In this document: one piece after another, positions 50,201-62,800 of the stretch
How positions within the stretch are numbered: the first letter of the stretch is position 1
Layout of the letters: every line of letters starts with the position of its first letter
Notes under the pieces: generated by a model
The model's input: the letters and a program-made list of their open reading frames with translations, nothing else
Told to the model about the DNA's origin: nothing
Databases searched by the model: none
NCBI GenBank assembly: GCA_021397835.1
Contig: JAJFZO010000853.1
Coordinates: 52,501-116,500, forward strand
Direction of reading: 5' to 3'
DNA: 64,000 nucleotides
Source of the DNA: Moringa oleifera
Lineage: Eukaryota; Streptophyta; Magnoliopsida; Brassicales; Moringaceae
Made by a program: the position numbers and the translations under genes

Positions 50201-53200
50201 CACAAGCTCGACGGTTTGGGCGGCGCAGCTAATGATGATGCATGCTACGCGAGGGGCCAAATCGCTGGGGTGATTTTGAGTATGCGGAGTGCTTCGTCGC
50301 AGGCCCTCGATGCGGCAGATGCGGGGCTGCATCCCAACGCCCAGGCCTGCCTTGGCGGACTCGTTGCGCACCACGATCGACGACACAATCGTCGGCCGTT
50401 AGCAATGAGTGAGCCACACGGCCAGCCTGGGCAAGGCGTGACACCCCTGCTGCCAAGGGCTCATCGGTGGGAAAAACGTGGGCAACGAAATGAGAAAAAT
50501 CGTGGGATAATGAGCTGGGATGTGGATAGACAAACTCGACAGTGTTGGTGGCGAAGCTAACGATGATGGATGCTACGCGAGGGCCAAATCGCTGGGGTGA
50601 TTTTGAGTATGCGGAGTGCTTCGTCGCAGGCCCTCGATGCGGCGGATGCGAGGCTGCATCCCGACGCCCAAGCTTGCCTGGGCGGACTCGTTGCGCTCCA
50701 CGATCGACGACACAATCGTCGGCCGTTAGCAATGAGTGAGCCACACGGCCAGCCTGGGCAAGGCGTGACACCCCTGCTGCCAAGGGCTCATCGGTGGGAC
50801 AAACGTGGGCAACGAAATGAGAAAAATCGTGGGATAATGAGCTGGGATGTGGATAGACAAACTTGACGGTGTTGGTGGCGAAGCTAACGATGATGCATGC
50901 TACACGACGGCCATATCGCTGGGGGGTTTTGAGCATGCCGAGTGCTTCGTCGCATGCCTTCCAAGTGACGGATGCGGGGCTAGATCCCGACGCCCCAGCT
51001 TGCCTTGGCGGACTCGTTGCGCAGCGCGATCGACGACACGATCGTCAGCAATTAGCATTGAGGGAGCTATATGGCCAGCCTGGGCAAGGTGTGACACACC
51101 TGCTGCCAAGGGCTCATCGGTGGGAAAAACGCGGGCAACCAAATGAGAAAAATCGTGGGATAATGAGCTGGGATGTGGCTACACAAGCTCGACGGTGTGG
51201 GCGGCGCAGCTAATGATGATGCATGCTACGCGAGGGGCCAAATCGCTGGGGTGATTTTGAGTATGCGGAGTGCTTCGTCGCAGGCCCTCGATGTGGCGGA
51301 TGCAGGGCTGCATCCCGACGCCCAGGCTTGCCTAGGCGGACTCGTTGCGCACCACGATCGACGACACAATCGTCGGCCGTTAGCAATGAGTGAGCCACAC
51401 GGCTAGCCTGGGCAAGGCGTGACACCCCTGCTGCCAAGGGCTTATCGGTGGGAAAAACATGGGCAACGAAATAGAAAAATCGTGGGATAATGAGCTGGAT
51501 GTGGATAGACAAACTCGACAGTGTTGGTGGCGAAGCTAACGATGATGCATGCTACGCGAGGGCCAAATCACTGGGGGATTTTGAGCTTGCGGAGTGCTTC
51601 GTCGCATGCCTTCCAGGCGACAGATGCGGGGCTAGATCTCGACGCCCAGGCTTGCCTTGGCGGACTCGTTGCGCAACGCGATCGACGACACGATTGTCAG
51701 TAGTTAGCATTGAGCGAGCTATATGGCCAGCCTGGGCAAGGCGTGACACACCTGCTGCCAAGGGCTCATCGGTGGGAAAAACGTGGGCAACGAAATGAGA
51801 AAAATCGTGGGATAATGAGCTTGGATGTGGCTAGACAAGCTCGACGGTGTGGGCGGCGCAGCTAATGATGATGCATGCTACGCGAGGGGCCAAATCGCTG
51901 GGGTGATTTTGAGTATGCGGAGTGCTTCGTCGCAGGCCCTCGATGTGGCGGATGCAGGGCTGCATCCCGACGCCCAAGCTTGCCTAGGCGGACTCGTTGC
52001 GCACCACGATCGACGACACAATCGTCGGCCGCTAGCAATGAGTGAGCCACACGGCCAGCCTGGGCAAGGCGTGACACCCCTGCTGCCAAGGGCTCATCGG
52101 TGGGACAAACGTGGGCAACGAAATGAGAAAAATCGTGGGATAATGAGCTGGGATGTGGATAGACAAACTTGACGGTGTTGGTGGCGAAGCTAACGATGAT
52201 GCATGCTACACGACGGCCATATCGCTGGGGGGTTTTGAGCATGCCGAGTGCTTCGTCGCATGCCTTCCAAGTGACGGATGCGGGGCTAGATCCCGACGCC
52301 CAGGCTTGCCTTGGCGGACTCGTTGCGCAGCGCGATCGACGACACAATCGTCAGCAATTAACATTGAGGGAGCTATATGGCCAGCCTGGGCAAGGCATGA
52401 CACACCTGCTGCCAAGGGCTCATCGGTGGGAAAAACGCGGGCAACAAAATGAGAAAAATCGTGGGATAATGAGCTAGGATGTGGCTACACAAGCTCGACG
52501 GTGTGGGCGGCGCAGCTAATGATGATGCATGCTACGCGAGGGGCCAAATCGCTGGGGTGATTTTGAGTATGCGGAGTGCTTCGTCGCAGGCCCTCGATGC
52601 GGCGGATGCAGGGCTGCATCCCGACGCCCAAGCTTGCCTAGGCGGACTCGTCGCACCACGATCGACGACACAATCGTCGCCCGTTAGCATGAGTGAGCCA
52701 CACGGCCAGCCTGGGCAAGGCGTGACACCCTTGGTGCTGCCAAGGGCTTTCATCGGTGGGAAAAACACATGGGCAACGAAATGAAAAATCGTGGGATAAT
52801 GAGCTGGGATGTGGATAGACAAACTCGACGGTGTTGGTGGCGAAGCTAACGATGATGCATGCTACGCGAGGGCCAAATCGCTGGGGGGATTTTGAGCTTG
52901 CGGAGTGCTTCGTCGCATGCCTTCCAGGCGACAGATGCGGGGCTAGATCTTGACGCCCAGGCTTGCCTTGGCGGACTCGTTGCGCAGCGCGATCGACGAC
53001 ACGATCGTCAGCAGTTAGCATTGAGCGAGCTATATGGCCAGCCTGGGCAAGGCGTGACACACCTGCTGCCAAGGGCTCATCGGTGGGAAAAACGTGGGCA
53101 ACGAAATGAGAAAAATCGTGGGATAATGAGCTGGGATGTGGCTACACAAGCTCGACGGTGTGGGCGGCGCAGCTAATGATGATGCATGCTACGCGAGGGG

Positions 53201-54106
53201 CCAAATCGCTGGGGTGATTTTGAGTATGCGGAGTGCTTCGTCGCAGGCCCTCGATGCGGCGGATGCGGGGCTGCATCCCGACGCCCAGGCTTGCCTAGGC
53301 GGACTCGTTGCGCACCACGATCGACGACACAATCGTCGGCCGTTAGCAATGAGTGAGCCACACGGCCAGCCTGGGCAAGGCGTGACACCCCTGCTGCCAA
53401 GGGCTCATCGGTGGGAAAAACGTGGGCAACGAAATGAGAAAAATCGTGGGATAATGAGCTGGGATGTGGATAGACAAACTTGACGGTGTTGGTGGCGAAG
53501 CTAACGATGATGCATGCTACACGACGGCCAAATCGCTGGGGGGTTTTGAGCATGCCGAGTGCTTCGTCGCATGTCTTCCAAGTGACGGATGCGGGGCTAG
53601 ATCCCGACGCCCAGGCTTGCCTTGGCGGACTTGTTGCGCAGCGCGATCGACGACACGATCATCAGCAGTTAGCATTGAGCGAGCTATATGGCCAGCCTGG
53701 GCAAGGCGTGACACACCTGCTGCCAAGGGCTCATCGGTGGGAAAAACGCGGGCAACACAATGAGAAAAATCGTGGGATAATGAGCTGGGATGTGGCTACA
53801 CAAGCTCGACGGTGTGGGCGGCGCAGCTAATGATGATGCATGCTACGCGAGGGGCCAAATCGCTGGGGTGATTTTGAGTATGCGGAGTGCTTCGTCGCAG
53901 GCCCTCGATGCGGCGGATGCGGGGCTGCATCCTGACGCCCAGGCTTGCCTAGGCGGACTCGTTGCGCACCACGATCGACGATACAATCGTCGGCCGTTAG
54001 CAATGAGTGAGCCACACGGCCAGCCTGGGCAAGGCGTGACACCCCTGCTGCCAAGGGCTCATCGGTGTTGAAAAACGTGGGCAACGAAATGAGAAAAATC
54101 GTGGGA
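44280..54106. repeat. 4-unit higher-order repeat (about 1,308 bp), six full copies
   Basis: Monomers recur in the order T-W-E-W. T has ctacacgacggcc and a 1-bp deletion giving ggggggttttgag. W has gcgcagctaatgatgatgc and caccacgatcgacgacacaatcg. E has gattttgagcttgcgg and gcatgccttccaggcgacag. T units start at 44280, 45260, 46568, 47874, 49199, 50835, 52141 and 53452. Intervals of 1,306-1,325 bp define six complete copies. The 44280 and 50508 neighbourhoods carry an additional gatgatggatgc monomer. This is the most homogeneous part of the array. Several copies contain clusters of tiny indels that look like consensus error rather than biology. Confidence 0.9.
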
Positions 54107-55262
54107 TAATGAGCTGGGATATGGATAGACAAACTCGACGGTGTTGGTGGCGAAGCTAACGATGATGCATGCTACGCGACGGCCAAATCGCTGGGGGATT
54201 TTGAGTATGCCGAGTGCTTCGTCGCATGCCTTCCAAGCGACGGATGCGGCGCTAGATCCCGACGCCCAGGCTTGCCTTGGCGGACTCGTTGCGCAGCGCG
54301 ATCGATGACACGATCGTCGGCAGTTAGCAATGAGCGAGCCATATGGCCAGCCTGGGCAAGGCGTGACACACCTGCTGCGAAGGGCTCATCGGTGGGAAAA
54401 ACGTGGGCAACAAAATGAGAAAAATCGTGGGATAATGAGCTGGGATGTGGCTACACAAGCTCGACGGTGTGAGCGGCGCAGCTAATGATGATGCATGCTA
54501 CACGAGGGCCAAATCGCTAGGGTGATTTTTAGTATGCGGAGTGCTTCATCCCAGGCCCTCGAGGAGACGGATGCGGGGCTGCATCCCGACGCCCAGGCTT
54601 GCCTCGACGGACTCGTTGCACACCGCGATCGATGACACGATCGTCGACCGTTAGCAATGAATGAGCCACACGGCCAGCCTGGGCAAGGCATGACACCCCT
54701 GCTGCCAAGGCCTCATCGGTGGGAAAAACATGGGCAACGAAATGAGAAAAATCGTCGGATAATGAGCTGGGATGTGCCTAGACAAACTCGATGGTGTGGG
54801 CGGCGAAGCTAATGATGATGCATGCCACGCGAGGGCCAAATCGCTGGGGGGATTTTGAGCATGTGGAGTGCTTCGTCGCAGGCCCTCGGGGCGACGGATG
54901 CGAGGCTGGATCCCGACGCCCAAGCTTGCCTTGGCGGACTCGTTGCGCAGCGCGATCGACGACATGATCATCGGGCGTTACCAATGAGGGAGCCACACGG
55001 CCAGCCTGGGCAAGGTGTGACACCCCTGCTGCCAAGGGCTCATCGGTGGGAAAAACGTGGACAACGAAATAAGAAAAATCGTGGGATAATGAGCTGGGAT
55101 GTGGCTAGACAAACTCGACGGGGTTGGTGGCGAAGCTAACGATGATGCATGCTACGCGACGGCCAAATCGTTGGGGGGATTTTGAGCATGCAGAGAGCTT
55201 CGTCGCATGCCTTCCAGGAGACGAATGCGGGGCTAGATCCCGACGCCCAGGCTTGCCTTGGC
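54107..55262. repeat. Segment duplicated from about 41640-42500
   Basis: From about 54400 to 55260 the sequence matches 41640-42500 at a constant offset of 12,771 bp. Private markers are gtgtgagcggcgcagc, ctagggtgatttttag, tcgaggagacgg, ttcgtcggataatgag-like spacing and gacggggttggtggc or gacggggttagtggc. The pair flanks the 4-unit higher-order block together with the duplicated 36431/42971 segment. Confidence 0.8.
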
Positions 55263-57240
55263 GGACTCGTTGCGTAGCGCAATCAACGACACGATTGTCG
55301 ATCGTTAGCAATGAGCGAGCCATATGCCCAGCCTGGGCAAGGCGTGACACACTTGCTGCCAAGGCCTAATCGGTGGAAAAAACATGGGCAACGAAATGAG
55401 AAAAATCGTGGGATAATGAGCTGGGATATGGCTACGTAAGCTCGACAGTGTGGGCGGCGAAGCTAATGATGATGCATGCTACGTGAGGTCCAAATAGCTT
55501 GGGTGATTTTTAGTATGCAGAGTGCTTCATCGCAGGCCCTCGAGGCGACGGATGCGGGGCTGCATTTCGACGCCCAGGCTTTTCTGGGCGAACTCGTTGC
55601 GCACCGTAATCGATGACACGATCGTCGAGCGTTAGCAATGAGTGAGCACACGGCCAGCCTGGGCAAGCCGTGGCACCCCTGCTGCCAAGGCATCATCGGT
55701 GGGAAAAATGTGGGCAACAAAATGAAAAAAATCGTGGGATAATGAGCTGGGACATGCCTAGACAAACTCAACGGTGTGGGCGGCGAAGCTAACGATCATG
55801 CATGCTACGCGAGGGCCTAATCACTAGGGGGAATTTGAGCATGCGGAGTGCTTCATAGCAGGCCCTTGAGGCGACGGATGCGAGGCTGGATCCCGACGCC
55901 CAAGCTTGCCTTGGCGGACTCGTTACGCAGCGCGATCGACGACACAATCGTCGGGAGTTACCAATGAGGGAGCCTCACGGCCAGCCCTGGCAAGGCGTGA
56001 CACCCCTGCTGCCAAGGCCTCATCGGTGGGAAAAACGTGGGCAATGAAATGAGAAAAATCGTGGGATAATGAGCTGGGATGTGGATAGACAAACTCGACA
56101 GTGTTGGTGGCGAAGCTAACAATGATGCATGCTACACGACGGCCAAATCGCTGGGGGGATTTTGAGCATGCGGAGTGCTTCGTCGCATGCCTTCCAAGCG
56201 ACGGATGCGGGGCTAGATCCGGACGCCCAAGCTTGCCTTGGCGGACTCATTGAGTAGCACGATCGATGACACGATCGTCGGCAGTTAGCAATGAGCGAGC
56301 CATATGGCAAGCCTGGGCAAGGCGTGACACACCTGCTGCCAAGGCCTCATCGGTGGGAAAAACGTGGGCAACGAAATGAGAAAAATCGTGGGATAATGAG
56401 CTAGGATGTGGCTACATAAGCTCGACGTTGTGGGTGGCGAAGCTAATGATGATGCATGCTACGCGAGGGCCAAATCGCTGGGGTGATTTTTAGTATGCCG
56501 GGCTGCATCCCGACGCCTAGGCTTGCCTTGGCGGACTCGTTGCGCAGCGCGATCGACGACACGATCGTCGGCCGTTAGCAATGAGCGAGCCATATGGCCA
56601 GCTTGAGAAAGGCGTGACACACCTGCTGCCAAGGGCTCATCGGTGGGAAAAACATGGGCAATGAAATAGGAAAAATCGTAGGATAATGAGCTGGGATGTG
56701 CCTAGACAAACTTGACGGTGTGGGTGGCGAAACTAATGATGATGCATGCTACGCGAGGGCCAAATCACTGGGGGGATTTTGAGCATGCGGAGTGCTTCAT
56801 AGCAGGCCCTCGAGGCGACGGATGCGAGGCTGGATCCCGATGCCCAAGCTTGCCTTAGCGGACTCATTGTGCAGCGCGATCGACGACATGATCGTTGGGC
56901 GTTACCAATGAGGGAGCCACACGGCCAGCCTGGGCAAGGCGTGACACCCCTGCTACCAAGGCCTCATCGGTGGAAAAAACATGGGCAACGAAATGAGAAA
57001 AATCGTGGGATAAAGAGCTGGGATGTGGGTAGACAAACTCGATGGTGTAGGCGGCGAAGCTAACGATGATGCATGCTACTCGAGGGCTAAATCGCGGGGG
57101 CGATTTTGAGCATGCGGAGCGCTTCATCGCAGGCCCTCTAAGCGGTGGATGTGGGGCTGGATCCCGACACCTAGGCTTGCCTTGGCGGACTCGTTGCGCA
57201 CCGCGATCGACGACATGATCGTCGGCCGTTAGCAATGAGC
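55263..57240. repeat. Segment duplicated 2,577 bp downstream (copy 1)
   Basis: Six units match 57841-59815 at offsets of 2,577-2,578 bp. The copies share gcaatcaacgacacg, gctacgtaagctcgacag, gcaagccgtg, gtcgggagttaccaatg and a 290-bp unit (56394-56683). That unit lacks 37 bp between gatttttagtatgc and gggctgcatccc. Confidence 0.88.
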
Positions 57241-57840
57241 GAGCCGTATGGCCAGCTTGGGCAAGGCGTGACACACCTACTGCCAAGGTCTCATCGGTGG
57301 GAAACACGTGGGCAATGAAATGAGAAAAATCATGGGATAATGAGCTGGGATGTGCCTAAACAAACTCGACGCTGTGGGCGGCGAAGGTAACGATGATGCA
57401 TGCTACGCGAGGGCAAAATCGCTGGGGTGATTTTTAGTATGCGGAGTGCTTCGTCCCAGGCCCTCGAGGCGACGGATGCGGGGCTGCATCCATACGCCCA
57501 GGCTTGCCTAGGCGGACTCGTTGCGGCCCGCGATCGATGACACGATCGTCCGCCGTTAGCAACGAATGAGCCACACGGCCAGCCTGGGCAAGGCATGACA
57601 CCCCTGCTGCCAAGGCCTCATCGGTGGGAAAAACGTGGGCAACGAAATGAGAAAAATCGTGGGATAATGAGCTGGGATGTGCCTAAACAAACTCGACGCT
57701 GTGGGCGGCGAAGGTAACGATGATGCATGCTACTCGAGGGCCAAATCCCTTGGGGGATTTTGAGCATGCGGAGTGCTTCGTCGCAGGCCTTCGAGGCGGT
57801 GGATGCGGGGCTGGATCCCGACACCCAGGCTTGCCTTGGC
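57241..57840. repeat. 327-bp units between the 2,577-bp duplicates
   Basis: About two units link the duplicated segments. They share cctaaacaaactcgacgctgt and gcgaaggtaacgatg (57357 and 57684), so they are themselves a local pair. No gene is seen. Confidence 0.7.
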
Positions 57841-59815
57841 GGACTCGTTGCGTAGCGCAATCAACGACACGATCGTCGATCGTTAGCAATGAGCGAGCCA
57901 TATGGCCAGCCTGGGCAAGGCGTGACACACTTGCTGCCAAGGCCTAATCGGTGGGAAAAACGTGGGCAACGAAATGAGAAAAATCGTGGGATAATGAGCT
58001 GGGATATGGCTACGTAAGCTCGACAGGGTGGGCGGCGAAGCTAATGATGATGCATGCTACGCGAGGTCCAAATAGCTTGGGTGATTTTTAGTATGCGGAG
58101 TGCTTCATCGCAGGCCCTCGAGGCGATGGATGCGGGGCTGCATTTCGACGCCCAGGCTTGCCTGGGCAAACTCGTTGCGCACCGTAATCGATGACACGAT
58201 CGTCGAGCGTTAGCAATGAGTGAGCACACGGCCAGCCTGGGCAAGCCGTGACACCCCTGCTGCCAAGGCCTCATCGGTGGGAAAAATGTGGGCAACGAAA
58301 TGAAAAAAATCGTGGGATAATGAGCTGGGACGTGCCTAGACAAACTCGACGGTGTGGGCGGCGAAGCTAACGATCATGCATGCTACGCAAGGGCCTAATC
58401 ACTAGGGGGAATTTGAGCATGCGGAGTGCTTCGTAGCAGGCCCTTGAGGCGACGGATGCGAGGCTGGATCCCGACGCCCAAGCTTGCCTTGGCGGACTCG
58501 TTGCGCAGCGCGATCGACGACACAATCGTCGGGAGTTACCAATGAGGGAGCCACACGGCCAGCCCTGGCAAGGCGTGACGCCCCTGCTGCCAAGGCCTCA
58601 TCGGTGGGAAAAACGTGGGCAATGAAATGAGAAAAATCGTGGGATAATGAGCTGGGATGTGGATAGACAAACTCGACAGTGTTGGTGGCGAAGCTAACAA
58701 TGATGCATGCTACACGACGGCAAATCGCTGGGGGGATTTTGAGCATGCGGAGTGCTTCGTCGCATGCCTTCCAAGCGACGGATGCGGGGCTAGATCCGGA
58801 CGCCCAAGCTTGCCTTGGCGGACTCATTGAGTAGCACGATCGATGACATTATCGTCGGCAGTTAGCAATGAGCGAGCCATATGGCAAGCCTGGGCAAGGC
58901 GTGACACACCTGCTGCCAAGGCCTCATCGGTGAGAAAAACGTGGGCAACGAAATGAGAAAAATCGTGGGATAATGAGCTAGGATGTGGCTACATAAGCTC
59001 GACGTTGTGGGTGGCGAAGCTAATGATGATGCATGCTACGCGAAGGCCAAATCGCTGGGGTGATTTTTAGTATGCGGGGCTGCATCCCGACGCCTAGGCT
59101 TGCCTTGGCGGACTCGTTGCGCAGCGCGATCGACGACACGATCGTCGGCCGTTAGCAATGAGCGAGCCATATGGCCAGCTTGAGAAAGGCGTGACACACC
59201 TGCTGCCAAGGGCTCATCGGTGGGAAAAACATGGGCAATGAAATAGGAAAAATCGTGGGATAATGAGCTGGCATGTGCTTAGAAAAACTTGACGGTGTGG
59301 GTGGCGAAACTAAAGATGATGCATGCTACGCGAGGGCCAAATCACTGGGGGGATTTTGAGCATGCGGAGTGCTTCATAGCAGGCCCTCGAGGCGACGGAT
59401 GCGAGGCTGGATCCCGGTACCCAAGCTTGCCTTGGCGGACTCATTGTGCAGCGCGATCGACGACATGATCGTTGGGCGTTACCAATGAGGGAGCCACACG
59501 GCCAGCCTGGGCAAGGCGTGACACCCCAGCTGCCAAGGCCTCATCGGTGGAAAAAACGTGGGCAACGAAATGAGAAAAATCGTGGGATAAAGAGCTGGGA
59601 TATGGGTAGACAAACTCGATGGTGTAGGCGGCGAAGCTAACGATGATGCATGCTACTCGAGGGCCAAATCGCTGGGTGGATTTTGAGCATGCGGAGTGCT
59701 TCGTCGCAGGCCCTCTAGGCGGTGGATGCGGGGCTGGATCCCGACGCCTAGGCTTGCCTTGGCGGACTCGTTGCGCACCGCGATCGACGCCACGATCGTT
59801 GGCCGTTAGCCATGA
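57841..59815. repeat. Segment duplicated from 55263-57240 (copy 2)
   Basis: This is the downstream partner of 55263-57240. It retains the same 290-bp deleted unit (58971-59260), so the deletion predates the duplication. Small differences include a lost base in the cacgacggcaaatcg stretch near 58718. Confidence 0.88.
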
Positions 59816-62800
59816 GCGAGCCATATGGCCAGCTTGAGAAAGGCGTGACACACCTGCTGCCAAGGGCTCATCGGTGGGAAAAACGTGGGCAACGAAATGA
59901 GAAAAATCGTGGGATAATGAGCTGCGATGTGGCTACACAAGCTCGACGGTTTGGGCGACGAAGCTAATGATGATGCATGCTACGCGAGGGCCAAATCTCT
60001 GGGGGGATTTTGAGCATGCGGAGTGCTTCGTCACAGGCTCTCGAGGCGGTGGATGCGGGGCATGATCCCGACGCCCGGGCTTGCCTTGCCGAACTCGTTG
60101 CGCAGCGCGATCGACGACTCAATCGTCGGCCGTTAGCAATGAGCGAGCCATATGGCGAACTTGGGAAGGCATGACACACCTGCTGCCAGGACCTCATCGG
60201 TGGGAAAAATGTGGGCAATGAAATGAGAAAAATCGTGGGATAATGAGCTGGGATGTGGCTAGACAAACTCGACGGTGTTGGTGGCGAATATAACGATAAT
60301 GCATTCTACGCGACAGCCAAATCACTGGGGGAATTTTGAGCATGCGGAGTACTTCGTAGCAGGCCCACGAGGCGATGGTTGCGAGGCTGGATCCCGACGC
60401 CCAAGCTTGCCTTGGCGGACTCGTTGCGCAGCGCGATCGACGACACGATCGTCAGGCGTTACCAATGAAGGAGCCACACAGCCAGCCTGGGCAAGGCGTG
60501 ACACCCCTGCTGCCAAGGCCTCATCGGTGGCAAAAACGTGGGCAACGAAATGAGAAAAATCATGGGATAATGACCTGGGATATGCCTAGACAAACTCGAC
60601 GGCGTGGGCGGCGAAGCTAACGATCATGCATGCTACTCGAGGGCCAAATCGCTAGGGGGATTTTGAGCATGCGGAATGCTTCGTTGCAGGCCCTCGAGGT
60701 GGTGGATGCGGGGCTGGATCCTGACTCCCAGGCTTGCCTTGGTGAACTCGTTGTGCAGCACGATCGACGACACGATCGTTGATCGTTAGCAATGAGTAAG
60801 CCATATGGCTAGCTTGGAAAGACGTTACGCACCTCCTGCCAAGGCCTCATCGATGGGAAAAACGTGGGCAACAAAATGAGAAAAATCATGGGATAATAAG
60901 CTGGGATATGGCTACACAAGCTCGACGGTGTGGGCGGCGAAGCTAATTATGATGCATGCTACGCGAGTGCTAAATCGCTGGGGGGATTTTTACCATGCGG
61001 ATTGCTTCGTCGCAGTCCCTCGAGGCGACGGATGCGAGGCTGGATCGCGACACCCAAGCTTGCCTTGGCGGACTCGTTGCGCAGCGCGATCGACGACACG
61101 ATCGTCGGGGGTTACCAATGAGGGAGCCACACGGCCAGCCTGGGCAAGGCGTGACACCCCTGCTGCCAAGGTCTCATCGGTGGGAAAAATATGGGCAATG
61201 AAATGAGAAAAATCGTGGGATAATGAACTGGGATGTGGCTAGACAAACTCGACGGTGTTGGCAGCGAAGCTAATGATGATGCATGCTACGCGAGGGCCAA
61301 ATCATTGGGGGGATTTTAAGCATGAGGAGTGCTTCGTCGCAGGCCCTCAAGATGGCGGATGCGGGGTTGGATCCCGACGCCCAGGCTTGCCTTGGCGGAC
61401 TCATTGCGCAGCGCGATCGACGACACGATCGTCGGCCGTTAGCGATGAGGGAGCCACACGGCCAGCCTGGGCAAGGCGTGACATCCCAGCTGCCAAGGCC
61501 TCATCGGTGGGAAAAACATGGACAAAGAAATGAGAAAAATCGTGGGATAATGAGCTGGGATGTGGCTAGACAAATTCGACGGTGTTAGTGGCGAAGCTAA
61601 CAATGATGCATGCTACGCGAGGGCCAAATCGCTTGGGGGATTTTGAGCATGCGGAGTGCTTCGTCGCATGCCTTCCAGGCGACGGATGTGGGGTTGAATC
61701 CCGACGCCCAGGCTTTCCTTGGCGGACTCGTTACACAGCGCGATCGACGACACGATCGTCGGCAGTTAGCAATGAGCGAGCCATATGGCCAGCCTGGGCA
61801 AGGCGTGACACACCTACTGCCAAGGCCTCATCGGTGGGAAAAACGTCGGCAACGAAATGAGAAAAATCGTGGGATAATGAGCTGGGATGTGGCTACACAA
61901 GCTCAACAGTGTGGTCGGCGAAGCTAATGATGATACATGGTACGCGAGGGCCAAATCGCTCGGGTGATTTTGAGTATGCGAAATTCTTCGTCGCAGGACC
62001 TCGAGGTGGCGGATGCGTGGCTGCATCCCGACGCCCAGGCTTTCCTAGGTGGACCCATTGCACACCGCGATCGACGACACAATCGTCGGCCATTAGCAAT
62101 GAGTGAGCCACACAGCCAGCCTGCTGGCAAGGCCTCATCGGTAGGAAAAACGTGGGCAACGAAATGAGAAAAATCGTGGGATAATGAGCTAGGATGTGCC
62201 TAGATAAACTCGACGGTGTGGGCGGCGAAGCTAACGATGATGCATGCTATGTGAGGGCCAAATCGCTGGGGGGATTTTGAGCATGCGGAGTGCCTCGTCA
62301 TAAGCCCTCGAGGCGGTGGATGCGGGGCTGGATCCCGACTCCCAGGCTTGCGTTGGCGGACTCGTTGCGCAGCGTAATTGACGACACGATCGTCGGTCGT
62401 TAGCAAAAAGCGAGCCATATGGCCAACTTGGCAAGGCGTGACACACCTGCTGCCAAGGCCTCATCGGTGGGAAAAACGTGGGCAACGAAATGATAAAAAT
62501 CGTGGGATAATGAGCTGGGATGTGGCTACACAAGCTCGACGGTGTGGTCGGCGAAGCTAATGATGATACATGGTACGCGAGGGCCAAATCGCTCGGGTGA
62601 TTTTGAGTATGCGAAATTCTTCGTCGCAGGACCTCGAGGCGGCGGATGCGTGGCTGCATCCCGACGCCCAGGCTTTCCTGGGTGGACTCATTGCACACCG
62701 CGATCGACGACACAATCGTCGGCCATTAGCAATGAGTGAGCCACACAGCCAGCCTGCTGGCAAGGCCTCATCGGTGGGAAAAACGTGGGCAACGAAATGA

